From contig NZ_VITV01000003.1 of the NCBI RefSeq assembly GCF_007828035.1, positions 372,001 through 436,000 of the forward strand: a stretch of 64,000 nucleotides of DNA. Reading direction: 5' to 3'. Positions 36,114-44,471 of this stretch are shown one piece after another. Position 1 is the first letter of the stretch. Every line of letters begins with the position of its first letter. The translations under genes and the position numbers were made by a program. The stretch comes from Nitrospirillum amazonense. Its GTDB lineage: Bacteria > Pseudomonadota > Alphaproteobacteria > Azospirillales > Azospirillaceae. The notes under the pieces were generated by a model that was not told the origin of the DNA, made no database searches, and worked only from the letters and a program-made list of their open reading frames with translations.

Positions 36114-36471
36114 AGTCGTCCCTTTCTTTCTCACCCGCACACACCCGCCGCAGGACACACCCTGCGGGGGCGCACCACAACATTGCCCACCGAATGGGCA
36201 GGCCGGCCAGTGTGCACGAGGCCGCATCGTCTGGGCAGGGAATTATCAGCGCACCCGCCCGCCCCATGTGGCGGCAGCGCAGGGCCTATCCGTTGCACGA
36301 CCGCTACATCGACCGGCCTCCCCCGAACAGCATCGGGTTCGCACCCGCCCACCCGATGGTGCTATTCAGGAAGCCGGGCTATCGTGGCAGCGGCAAGCCG
36401 CTCACCATGAAGGCCAACGCGGCAACGGCCATGCACCGGGGCCGAACCATGACGACGAACTGGCATCCCCT
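36114..36471. promoter_or_regulatory. Divergent control region, M16 protease and pqi operon
   Basis: 358 bases with no conserved gene. The right part holds a 22-codon open frame (36407-36475) whose stop overlaps the GTG start of the first pqi gene; see that entry. I see no clear operator. Confidence 0.4.
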
Positions 36472-36475
36472 GTGA
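36407..36475 (+). CDS. Possible leader ORF overlapping pqiA
   Basis: A 22-codon open frame from ATG 36407 (or 8 codons from ATG 36452: MTTNWHPL). Its TGA (36473-36475) shares GTGA with the GTG start of the PqiA gene at 36472. The PqiA start itself has no visible ribosome site, so translation of this leader could hand ribosomes on. There is no conservation evidence. Confidence 0.25.
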   Translation: MKANAATAMHRGRTMTTNWHPL

Positions 36476-37119
36476 CCGACTCCCTGGTCGCCTGTCCTGA
36501 ATGCGACGCCCTGCACGAACGGCGTGAGCTGGCGCCCGGCACCAAGGCCCGATGCGTGCGCTGCGGGGCCGTGCTCTACCGCCGCTCCTACCTGGAACCG
36601 GACCACCAGCTGGCGCTGGTGACCGCCGCCATCCTGATCTACCTGATCGCCAACAGCTTCCCCATCGTCGACCTTGAGATCCAGGGGCGCAGCAACAGCA
36701 CCACCCTGGTCGGCAGCGTGCTGGCCCTGTGGCGGGAGGGGCGGGAGATCGTGGCCGTCCTGGTCTTCGCCACCACCCAGCTGTTCCCCCTGGTGGATTT
36801 GGGCGTCCTGTTCGCCCTGCTGCTCATGATCCGGCGGGACCGGCCAGCCCTGGCCTTCGCCCCCATGCTGCGCTTCCTGCAGGCGCTGCGGCCCTGGGGC
36901 ATGATCGAGGTGTTCATGCTGGGCATCGTCGTGGCCCTGGTGAAGCTGTCCAACATGGCCGAGGTGGTGCCGGGCATCGCGCTGTGGGCCTTCGGCCTGC
37001 TGACCGTCCTGCTGGCGGTCATCCTGTCGCTGGACCTGCGCAGCCTGTGGCGCGCGGGCGAACGTGTCGTCGTGCGGCCAAGGCGGCGCCTCCGGCCCAA
37101 ACAATCGGTGCATCCATGA
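36472..37119 (+). CDS. pqiA: Paraquat-inducible protein A, N-terminal module
   Basis: A 215-residue integral membrane protein. Cys8, Cys11, Cys28 and Cys31 (CPEC and CVRC) form the rubredoxin-like metal site of PqiA; about four membrane helices follow (LVTAAILIYLIANSFPIVDL, IVAVLVFATTQLFPLVDLGV and others). E. coli PqiA is one protein with two such modules; here each is a separate gene. PqiABC moves phospholipids between inner and outer membranes. The GTG at 36472 gives the right Cys spacing but lacks a ribosome site and overlaps the stop of a short upstream frame. Its stop overlaps the next gene by ATGA. Confidence 0.9.
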   Translation: MTDSLVACPECDALHERRELAPGTKARCVRCGAVLYRRSYLEPDHQLALVTAAILIYLIANSFPIVDLEIQGRSNSTTLVGSVLALWREGREIVAVLVFATTQLFPLVDLGVLFALLLMIRRDRPALAFAPMLRFLQALRPWGMIEVFMLGIVVALVKLSNMAEVVPGIALWAFGLLTVLLAVILSLDLRSLWRAGERVVVRPRRRLRPKQSVHP

Positions 37120-37835
37120 GCGCGGCACCGACCACCTCCTCTTCGGAAGCACGCGTGACCACGGCGGCGCAAGCGGGTTTGGTCGCCTGTCCGCACTGCC
37201 ATCTGGTATGCCGCGACACGGCCGCCCGGGATGGATACGGTGATGGCCGCGTCCGCTGCCCCCGGTGCGCCGGGCGGCTGCACCCGCGCAAGGTGGACAG
37301 CCTGTCACGCACCTGGGCGCTGCTGATCGCGGCCGCCATCCTGTACATCCCGGCCAACGCCTTCCCGGTGATGCAGACCTCCACCCTGCTCAGCACCCAG
37401 AACGACACCATCCTGTCCGGCATCCTCTATTTCTGGAACACCGGCTCGCCCGAACTGGCGGTGCTGATCTTCACCGTCAGCATCCTGGTACCGCTGCTGA
37501 AGCTGGCGACGCTCAGCACCCTGGCCGTGTCCATCCAGCGCGGCGCGCGAAGCCGCGCCGACCAGCGCGCCCGCCTTTACCGCATCGTCGAGTTCGTCGG
37601 CCGCTGGTCCATGCTGGACGTGTTCGTCGTGGCCCTGATGGTGGGCCTGGTGCACTTCCAGGGGCTGGCCGTCATCCAGGCCGGCCCGGGTGCGGCCGCC
37701 TTCGGCGCCGTGGTGGTGCTGACCATGCTGGCCGCCCACAGCTTCGACCCCCGCATGATCTGGGATCGCGCCCACCGCCCGCGCAGGGGGCGCGATCCCA
37801 AGAAACGACTAGTCTTCGGAACCCGCCATGGCTGA
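37116..37835 (+). CDS. pqiA: Paraquat-inducible protein A, C-terminal module
   Basis: A 239-residue membrane protein, the second PqiA module. Cys25/Cys28 (CPHC) and Cys48/Cys51 (CPRC) bind the metal; helices include WALLIAAAILYIPANAFPVM and VLIFTVSILVPLLKLATLS, with the family motif PANAFPVM. It ends in a basic cytoplasmic tail. The start overlaps the previous gene by four bases (ATGA) and its end overlaps pqiB by eight, so all are translationally coupled. Confidence 0.92.
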   Translation: MSAAPTTSSSEARVTTAAQAGLVACPHCHLVCRDTAARDGYGDGRVRCPRCAGRLHPRKVDSLSRTWALLIAAAILYIPANAFPVMQTSTLLSTQNDTILSGILYFWNTGSPELAVLIFTVSILVPLLKLATLSTLAVSIQRGARSRADQRARLYRIVEFVGRWSMLDVFVVALMVGLVHFQGLAVIQAGPGAAAFGAVVVLTMLAAHSFDPRMIWDRAHRPRRGRDPKKRLVFGTRHG

Positions 37836-39465
37836 AACCACGCCCCCCGCCCCCCATCAGGACGACCTGCCGGAACCGGTGGTGGACTCGGGCCGCCGCT
37901 GGATCCCGTCCTTGGTATGGCTGATCCCGGCCATCGCCGCCATCGTGGGCCTGACCCTGGTGGTGAAGACGGTTTGGATGAAAGGCCCCAGCATCACCAT
38001 CAGCTTCCTGACCGCGGACGGCATCGAGCCGGGCAAGACCAAGGTGAAGTTCAAGGACGTGGACATCGGCGAGGTCAAGGGCGTCACCCTCACCGACGAC
38101 CACGCCCGGGTGCTGGTGACGGTGGAGCTGACCAAGGACGCCAAGGGCTTCGCCGTGGACGACAGCCGTTTCTGGGTGGTACGCCCACGCTTCGCCGAGA
38201 CGGGCGTCTCCGGCTTGAATACCCTGCTGTCCGGGTCCTACATCGGCGTCGATGCCGGCAAGTCGGACAACCCCCGCAAGGAGTTCACCGGGCTGGAGGA
38301 TCCGCCGGTGGTGGCTTCCGACGTGCCGGGGCAGCGCTATGTGCTGCACACCGACGACATCGGCTCGCTGGCGGCGGGATCGCCCGTCTACTACAAGCGC
38401 ATCCCCGTGGGCCATGTCGAGCGCTACACCCTGGATGAGGATGGCCGCCACATCACCCTGCATGTCTTCATCAAGTCGCCTTACGACCATTTCATCACCA
38501 AGGACAGCAAGTTCTGGCACGCCAGCGGCGTGGACGTGCGCATCGACGGCTCGGGCCTTAAGGTGGATACCGAGGCGCTGGCCACCATCCTGATGGGGGG
38601 CATCGCTTTCGAGGATCCGCCGGACACGCCCATGACCCCGGCGGCGGCCGGCAGCCAGTTCTGGCTGGCCGCCAACCATGTCGACGCCATGAAGGCGCCG
38701 GAGGGCTACCACGTAGCCATGGTGATGCGCTTCCACCAGTCCATCCGCGGGCTGACCGTGGGCGCGCCGGTGGATTTCCGCGGGGTGGAGATCGGCAACG
38801 TCACCGGGGTGGGTATCGACTACGACCCGGCCACGCAGGACTTCACCTCCCGCGTCATGGTCAACATCTTCCCGGACCGTCTGGCTTCGTTCGAGCAGAC
38901 GCTGCCGCCGGAAAGCGAGCGCGCCGCCCGGATGCAGCGCCTGGCAGAACTGGTGAACCGGGGCCTGCGCGCCCAGCTGCGCACCGGCAGCTTCCTGACC
39001 GGGCAGCTGTATGTGGCGGTGGACTTCATGCCCAAGGCGCCGCCGGTGCAGTTTAACCCCAACACCGATCCCGTGGAACTGCCCACCGTGCCGGGCGATC
39101 TGGAGGAGCTGTACCAGAAGGTGCAGGAGATCGTGGCCAAGCTGGACAAGATCCCCTTCGACGCCATCGGCGAGAACGCGCGCAAGGCGCTGGCCAGCGT
39201 GGACGGCGCCACCCGCCATATCGACGAGCTGGTGCAGCATGCCGACCACGACGTGCTGCCCGAAATCCGCGACAGCCTGAAGCAGATGGAACAGACCCTG
39301 GCCGCCACCCAGGCCAGCGTCGCGCCGGACGCCCCGCTGCAGCAGGACACCCGCCAGGCCCTGAAGGGCGTCATGGACGCCACCCGGTCCCTTAAAGCAT
39401 TGAGCGACAGCCTGGAACGCCACCCGGAATCCCTGGTGCGCGGCCGGAAGGACAAGGACGAATGA
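37828..39465 (+). CDS. pqiB: PqiB, MCE-domain lipid-tunnel protein
   Basis: A 545-residue inner-membrane-anchored periplasmic protein. One N-terminal helix (SLVWLIPAIAAIVGLTLVVK, about 29-50) is followed by three MCE domains, recognisable by FLTADGIEPGKTKVKFKDVD, AAGSPVYYKRIPVGHVERY and VGAPVDFRGVEIGNVTGVGI. The helical C-terminal region would build the tunnel as in E. coli PqiB. Length matches the family (546 in E. coli). Overlaps pqiA and pqiC. Confidence 0.95.
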   Translation: MAETTPPAPHQDDLPEPVVDSGRRWIPSLVWLIPAIAAIVGLTLVVKTVWMKGPSITISFLTADGIEPGKTKVKFKDVDIGEVKGVTLTDDHARVLVTVELTKDAKGFAVDDSRFWVVRPRFAETGVSGLNTLLSGSYIGVDAGKSDNPRKEFTGLEDPPVVASDVPGQRYVLHTDDIGSLAAGSPVYYKRIPVGHVERYTLDEDGRHITLHVFIKSPYDHFITKDSKFWHASGVDVRIDGSGLKVDTEALATILMGGIAFEDPPDTPMTPAAAGSQFWLAANHVDAMKAPEGYHVAMVMRFHQSIRGLTVGAPVDFRGVEIGNVTGVGIDYDPATQDFTSRVMVNIFPDRLASFEQTLPPESERAARMQRLAELVNRGLRAQLRTGSFLTGQLYVAVDFMPKAPPVQFNPNTDPVELPTVPGDLEELYQKVQEIVAKLDKIPFDAIGENARKALASVDGATRHIDELVQHADHDVLPEIRDSLKQMEQTLAATQASVAPDAPLQQDTRQALKGVMDATRSLKALSDSLERHPESLVRGRKDKDE

Positions 39466-40118
39466 GCACGAACCCCGCCCCGTTCCCCCGTTCCCTTTCC
39501 GCCCTTGCCGGCCTGACGGGCCTGGTCCTGCTGGCCGGTTGCGGCGGTTCCACCCCCATCCGCTACCACGCGCTGGCCCCGCAGCCGGCCGACGCGCCCG
39601 CGACCGGCGCCGCGCGGGTGTTGGTGGAGGTGTTGCCCGTGACGGTGCCGGAGCGGCTGAACCGCACCCAGCTGGTGCTGACCGATGCGGGCGGCCGGCT
39701 GGACGTGCGCGACGACGACCGCTGGGCGGCCCCGGTGGCGGATGAGATGCGGCTGGCGCTGGCCAACGCCCTGTGGCAGCGGCTGCGCGCCACCGACATC
39801 TATCAGGCGCCCGTGGCCCCCGCCCCCAATGGCCCGCCGCAGTACCGCTTGGCCCTGCGCATCGAGCGGTTCGACGCCACCCCCGGCGGCACCGCCGTGG
39901 TGGACGGCAGCTGGACCATGCGGCGCCTGCCCCAGGGGGCCGCCTCCACCTGCCGCGCCGGTTTCAGCCTGCCGGTGGCCGCCGCCTCATCCGACGCGGC
40001 CGCCGCTGCCCTGTCCAATGGCGCGGCGCAGCTGGCCGCCGCCGTGGCCGACAGCCTGGGCCGCCTGGACGCGGCGGCGCCTGGCGCTGCGTCGCCCTGC
40101 GCCGGCGGCGCGAACTGA
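39462..40118 (+). CDS. pqiC: PqiC-type lipoprotein
   Basis: A 218-residue lipoprotein precursor; the signal ends in LLAGC with Cys27. The mature part has the PqiC/YmbA (DUF330, ABC-type transport auxiliary) features: IRYHALAP, RVLVEVLPVTVPERLNRTQL, LDVRDDDRWAAPVADEMRLA. It would form the outer-membrane side of the PqiABC lipid path. Its start overlaps pqiB by ATGA. A 202-base gap separates it from the chemoreceptor. Confidence 0.92.
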   Translation: MSTNPAPFPRSLSALAGLTGLVLLAGCGGSTPIRYHALAPQPADAPATGAARVLVEVLPVTVPERLNRTQLVLTDAGGRLDVRDDDRWAAPVADEMRLALANALWQRLRATDIYQAPVAPAPNGPPQYRLALRIERFDATPGGTAVVDGSWTMRRLPQGAASTCRAGFSLPVAAASSDAAAAALSNGAAQLAAAVADSLGRLDAAAPGAASPCAGGAN

Positions 40119-40320
40119 GGGGATTGGCATCCTAACCCACAGCATAGGTCCGCGCTTTACCGATCCTTAATATGCTTAACGGAGTATTCGGCTTCATGGC
40201 GCCGTCCCTCCGAAAGTCCTCAAGCTGTCTGGTCGAGGACCAATTGATGGCGATGGCGCCCTGATTTTTGGGGGGCACCCGCGTTGAGGGCCCCCGCTAG
40301 GGTGAGGAGCGTCGAAGGCC

Positions 40321-42000
40321 ATGAAAAACCTGTCCATCCGCCACAAGGTGATCCTGGCGTTCAGCGCCGTCCTGGGCATCACCCTGATCCTGGGCGTGGT
40401 CGCCATGATGCAGGCCGCACGCATGAACGCCTCCGCGATGGATATCCGTGACGACTGGCTGCCCTCCACCCGTGCGGTGGGACAGATCGTCCAGGCGACG
40501 GAACGCTTCCGCTCGCTAGAAGGCTCCTATCTGCTGGTCAAGGAACCGGCCATGCGGGCAGAGGTGGAAAAGCGCTTCGCCGCGACCCTGGCGGACTTTG
40601 ACAAGTCCTGGACGGCGTATCAGCCGCTGATCGGGGCCGGCGAGGAACGCGCCGCGGCGGACGACATCCAGCGCATCTGGAAGACCTATCTGGGCCTGCA
40701 TGACAAGCTGCTGGCCACCGCCCACGACGGCAAGTTGGACGAGGCCGTCGCCTCTTTCCGGGGGGAGATGATCGACACCTTCACCAAGTTGCGCCAGGCG
40801 TTGAAGACCGACGCCGACGTCAACCTGAAGGGCGCGGACGAGGCCGCCAAGGCCAACCGCGACAGTTATCAGACCGCCAAGGTGGTGGTCATCGGCGCGC
40901 TGATCCTGTCGCTGGCGCTGGGTGGCCTGGCCGGCTTCGCGCTGATCCGCCTGGTGTCCAAGCCGCTGGACGACATGACGGGCGCCATGGGCCGCCTGGC
41001 CGACCATGACCTGTCGGTGCAGATCCCCGGCGCCGACCGCCTGGACGAGATCGGCCGCATGGCCGCCGCCGTCGCCGTCTTCCGCGACAGCATGATCCGC
41101 GCCGATGAGCTGGCCGAGCGGGCCCGGCAGGAACAGCTGAGTCGCGAGGCGCGCGTGCGCCTGCGCGAGCAGTACATTGAGGAGTTCGACAAGGTCTCCA
41201 CCGAGCTGGTCAACTTCGTCGCCCACGCGTCGGAGGAACTGGGCCAGACGGCCGCCCGCCTGACCCAGATCGTGGACGGCAACCGCCGCCAGGTGCAGGC
41301 CGTGGCCACGGGCGCCGAAGAGGCCTCCACCAACGTGCAGACGGTCGCCGCCGCCACGGAGGAGCTGACGGCCTCCATCGGCGAGATCAGCCGCCAGGCC
41401 CTGCAGTCCGCCACCGTGGCCGATGAGGCCGTGCGCCAGGCGGAAGAGACCGACGCCACCGTCAACGGCCTGGCCGAAGGCGCCCAGCGCATCGAGGCGG
41501 TGATCAGCCTGATCCGTGAGATCGCCAGCCAGACCAACCTGCTGGCGCTGAACGCGACCATCGAGGCGGCCCGGGCGGGCGAGGCCGGCAAGGGCTTCGC
41601 GGTCGTCGCCACCGAGGTGAAGGCGCTGGCCAACCAGACCGCCAAGGCCACCGAGGACATCGGCGCGCAGGTGGCGGCCATCCAGCAGGAGACGACGGAT
41701 GCCGTCAGCGCCATCCGCCAGATCCAGTCCACCATCCGCGACATCGGCGCCGGCACCTCCGTCATCGCCGCCGCGGTGGAGGAACAGGGTGCGGCCACAC
41801 GGGAGATCACCCGCAACGTGAGCGAGGCCTCCAAGGGCACGGTGCTGGTCTCCAACAACATCGGCGCCGTGGCAGAGGCCTCGGAAGAGACGGCCGCCGC
41901 GTCCGTCCAGGTGCTGGGCGCCTCGCAAAGCTTGGCCAAGGAATCCGCCCGCCTGCAGGAGGCCGTGGCCGACTTCTTCGCCAAGCTGCGCGCCGCCTGA
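40321..42000 (+). CDS. Methyl-accepting chemotaxis protein
   Basis: A 559-residue chemoreceptor. TM1 about 11-31; a periplasmic four-helix bundle (4[32 protein letters not shown]) about 32-185; TM2 about 187-210; HAMP with [20 protein letters not shown]; and the cytoplasmic signalling domain whose hairpin tip reads [20 protein letters not shown] followed by [15 protein letters not shown]-type sequence (here [10 protein letters not shown]). It also carries [20 protein letters not shown], the helical insert common in Azospirillum receptors. No CheR-tether pentapeptide is at the C-terminus. Ligand unknown. It stands alone, not in a che operon. Confidence 0.95.
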   Translation: MKNLSIRHKVILAFSAVLGITLILGVVAMMQAARMNASAMDIRDDWLPSTRAVGQIVQATERFRSLEGSYLLVKEPAMRAEVEKRFAATLADFDKSWTAYQPLIGAGEERAAADDIQRIWKTYLGLHDKLLATAHDGKLDEAVASFRGEMIDTFTKLRQALKTDADVNLKGADEAAKANRDSYQTAKVVVIGALILSLALGGLAGFALIRLVSKPLDDMTGAMGRLADHDLSVQIPGADRLDEIGRMAAAVAVFRDSMIRADELAERARQEQLSREARVRLREQYIEEFDKVSTELVNFVAHASEELGQTAARLTQIVDGNRRQVQAVATGAEEASTNVQTVAAATEELTASIGEISRQALQSATVADEAVRQAEETDATVNGLAEGAQRIEAVISLIREIASQTNLLALNATIEAARAGEAGKGFAVVATEVKALANQTAKATEDIGAQVAAIQQETTDAVSAIRQIQSTIRDIGAGTSVIAAAVEEQGAATREITRNVSEASKGTVLVSNNIGAVAEASEETAAASVQVLGASQSLAKESARLQEAVADFFAKLRAA

Positions 42001-42011
42001 AGCCAAGGCCA

Positions 42012-42042
42012 GGCCAGGGGCGGCGGACCGCCGCGTCTGGCC
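42012..42042. terminator. Bidirectional hairpin between converging genes
   Basis: A 31-base hairpin: GGCCAG (42012-42017) with CTGGCC (42037-42042) and GCGGCGG (42020-42026) with CCGCCGC (42028-42034), with a 2x2 internal loop. It lies 11 bases after the chemoreceptor stop and 9 before the stop of the converging lipoprotein gene. There is no U-run. Confidence 0.55.
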
Positions 42043-42050
42043 CTTCCCCT

Positions 42051-42608
42051 CTAATCCGGCATGTCCGGGGCGGCCATCGCCGGCGCCTTCTGGAAGAAGA
42101 TGCTGACCGACCCGATTTCGACGCCCCATTTGGTGACGTGGGCCCGGTTCAGCAGGACGCCGCCGGGTTGCAGGAACATCCAGTCATCGAAGGCGACGCG
42201 CATGGTGCCGTCGCCGACCTTGAGGTCAAGGCGGTAGGCCCAGTTGAAGGCGTTGCCCGACGCCACGCCCCGCGCCACGCCCACGACATCGCCGGCGGTC
42301 CCCTCATAGCGGTCCGGCGCCACCCGTCGCACCGTCCAGGTCCGCTCCTCCCGTTCGCCGTCGTTGTACAGAAAGCGTTCGTGAAGGATCAGGGCGCCGT
42401 CCTGGCGGGTGCCGTCGATGTCGACGGTGAATTGGCGGCGCACCCTGCCGAAACGATCCTCGAACAATCCCCAGGCCTTGGTATGGCCGGTGAAGTAATC
42501 CTCCAAGACCAGCGGGGGCGTGCCGCCCGCGAAATCCTTGGGCGCCATCCCGGCGCAACTGGTGAGCAGGGGTGCACACAGCAGCGCGGCGCAAATCCGT
42601 CTCCACAT
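42051..42608 (-). CDS. DUF3833 lipoprotein
   Basis: A 185-residue lipoprotein precursor with lipobox LLTSC (Cys18). The mature part has the DUF3833 pattern: LEDYFTGHTKAWGLFEDRFG, RRQFTVDIDGTRQDGALILH, ERFLYNDGEREERTW, FNWAYRLDLKVGDG and DDWMFLQPGGVLLNRAHVTK. Function is unknown; a lipocalin-like fold is plausible. Length is typical. Confidence 0.9.
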   Translation of the reverse strand: MWRRICAALLCAPLLTSCAGMAPKDFAGGTPPLVLEDYFTGHTKAWGLFEDRFGRVRRQFTVDIDGTRQDGALILHERFLYNDGEREERTWTVRRVAPDRYEGTAGDVVGVARGVASGNAFNWAYRLDLKVGDGTMRVAFDDWMFLQPGGVLLNRAHVTKWGVEIGSVSIFFQKAPAMAAPDMPD

Positions 42609-42788
42609 CTCAAACCCTTTCCCGGCCTGCCCAGGACCCGTCGTCCCTGGCGCTGGACGATACGGGGAAGGAGACGCGGCGGATCATGGCCGGACCAGGA
42701 CCAGGCGACAGGCGCCAAAGCGGCCCTTTCGCGATGCCGGCCGATCAAGATGATGACGGAAGCGCTATGCAGTCCTTTGGGGGAAATC

Positions 42789-43910
42789 ATGACACATGTC
42801 CGTCGTCGCTCAGCCAGCCTGGGCTTGGCCCTGCTTGCCGGCATCCTGGCAGTCGCCAAGGTCATCCCAGCGGATGCCGGGACCGGCGCGTCGGACTACC
42901 ACCCCTCATTCAAGCCCGGCCAGTTGAAGGGGCCGCCGGCGGGCAAGGCCAACGAGGTGCTGGTGCTGGGCACGCCGCATCTGTCGGGTCTCAAGGGCGA
43001 GCTGCGGCCGGATATGCTTGAACCCCTGCTGGCCCGCCTGGCAGCCTGGCATCCGGACGCCATCGCGACCGAGGACATGTCCGGCCTGCAGTGCGACAGC
43101 CTGCGCCGTTATCCCGCCCGCTATGCCTCGACCGTCGCCGACTACTGCCCAGACCCCGGTCCCGCCGGGAAGGCGACCGGACTGGACGTGCCCGCCGCCA
43201 ACGCGGAGGCGGAACGGCTGCTGGCCGCATGGCCGGCCGCCCCCACCCCTGCCGACCGGCGACACCTGGCCGCGATCTTCCTGGCGGCGGGGGAGCGGAG
43301 CTCCGCCCTGGTGCAATGGCTGCGCCTGCCGGTGGAGGAGCGGCACGACGGCGACGGTCTCACGCCCGACCTGGTGGCGGCGCTGGAGCGGGCCAAGGAC
43401 CGCCGCAACGAAACCAACCTTATCTCGGCCGTGCTGGCGGCGCGCCTGGGCCTGGAACGGTTATGGAGCGTGGATGACCACAGCGCCGACTTCCCCGATC
43501 CGCCGGACGCAAACGCCTATGCCGCCGCCATCACGCACGCCTGGGACAATCCTGTCGCCAAGGCGCGCCGGGCGGAAGATGAGCGGCTGGAGGCAGGCGT
43601 CGCCAAACCAGACGGCCTGATGATCCTATATCGCGCATACAACGCGCCGCAGGCCGCGCTGCAGGCCTATCAGGCGGACTTCGGTGCCGCCCTGCGGGAG
43701 CCGTCTCCCCAGGGATTTGGCCGGAATTACGTTGGGTATTGGGAGACGCGGAACCTGCGCATGGTCGCGAACATCCGCGACGTCCTGGGCCAGCACCCCG
43801 GCACCCGCCTGCTCGCCATCGTCGGCGCGTCACACAAAGGGTATTACGAGGCCTACCTGGACCAGATGCACGACCTGCGCCTGGCCGACACGCGGGAGGT
43901 GCTGCGCTGA
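42789..43910 (+). CDS. Exported protein, DUF5694/TraB-like
   Basis: A 373-residue protein with a signal peptide (residues 1-31, LGLALLAGILAVAKVIPADA). The mature part begins VLVLGTPHLSGLKGELRPDM; the GTPHLSG motif resembles the GxxH motif of TraB/ChaN-type proteins and of DUF5694. Later DAIATEDMSG, NYVGYWETRNLRMVANIRDV and LLAIVGASHKGYYEAYLDQM (second conserved His) complete the pattern. A role in haem binding or peptide cleavage is only suggested by that superfamily. GGGGGA precedes the ATG at 42789. Confidence 0.78.
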   Translation: MTHVRRRSASLGLALLAGILAVAKVIPADAGTGASDYHPSFKPGQLKGPPAGKANEVLVLGTPHLSGLKGELRPDMLEPLLARLAAWHPDAIATEDMSGLQCDSLRRYPARYASTVADYCPDPGPAGKATGLDVPAANAEAERLLAAWPAAPTPADRRHLAAIFLAAGERSSALVQWLRLPVEERHDGDGLTPDLVAALERAKDRRNETNLISAVLAARLGLERLWSVDDHSADFPDPPDANAYAAAITHAWDNPVAKARRAEDERLEAGVAKPDGLMILYRAYNAPQAALQAYQADFGAALREPSPQGFGRNYVGYWETRNLRMVANIRDVLGQHPGTRLLAIVGASHKGYYEAYLDQMHDLRLADTREVLR

Positions 43911-43961
43911 CGTGCCTAAAAGGCCGTCTCAGCCAAAGTCGTAGTAATTTTATAGGGAAAA

Positions 43962-44037
43962 TGGTGCCCAGGGGCGGAATCGAACCACCGACACGGGGAT
44001 TTTCAGTCCCCTGCTCTACCAACTGAGCTACCTGGGC
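43962..44037 (-). tRNA. tRNA-Phe (GAA)
   Basis: A complete 76-nt cloverleaf including an encoded CCA. Acceptor GCCCAGG pairs with CCTGGGC; D-arm GCTCAGTTGGTAGAGC; anticodon stem GGGGA/TCCCC around CTGAAAA with anticodon GAA; T-arm with GGTTCGATTCC. It is the last gene of the infA-maf-rng-yacG-tRNA-Phe row, which is common in alphaproteobacteria. Confidence 0.97.
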
Positions 44038-44247
44038 ATCCAGAGAAACCTAGCGGACGCTAAGTCCCTGATCTCGCGTGGGTTTTTGTGACCCGTTGCC
44101 GTGGCGTTGGCGTCCGCGGCGCGTCGAGGTGGCTGTATGTAGACAAGTCCGGCGGGCTTGTCCAGCCTGTTGTTTCGATCTTTTTCAGATTTTTTTTAGG
44201 CGGTTGATTTTACTGGAAAATTTCTGGATATGGCGGGGTGCTGGCAC

Positions 44248-44460
44248 TCAGTCGCGCTCCGCTCCTGGCGCGGTCTCGCCATCCTCATCCGTCTCTTCGG
44301 TCACGGGCACGCGATAGCTTTCGTTCAGCCAGCGGCCCAGGTCGACGTCGGCGCAGCGGGGGGAGCAGAAGGGCTTTACCTCGGGCGCTGGCGGCCGGCC
44401 GCAGATGGGGCAGGCCGCGCGAGACCTGCGGGGCTTCAGGGGTATCGGTTGGTCGGTCAT
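44248..44460 (-). CDS. yacG: YacG zinc-binding DNA gyrase inhibitor
   Basis: A 70-residue protein. The zinc finger uses Cys17, Cys20, Cys32 and Cys36 (CPICG and FCSPRC), followed by ADVDLGRWLNESYRVP, the YacG signature. E. coli YacG binds GyrB and blocks DNA binding. A GTG at 44475, overlapping the rng stop, is an alternative start adding five residues. It follows rng directly. Confidence 0.93.
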   Translation of the reverse strand: MTDQPIPLKPRRSRAACPICGRPPAPEVKPFCSPRCADVDLGRWLNESYRVPVTEETDEDGETAPGAERD

Positions 44461-44471
44461 GGCAACATCAC

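Noticed and set aside
37672-39423. 583-residue minus-strand open frame
   Set aside because: Antisense to pqiB, whose three MCE domains are clear.
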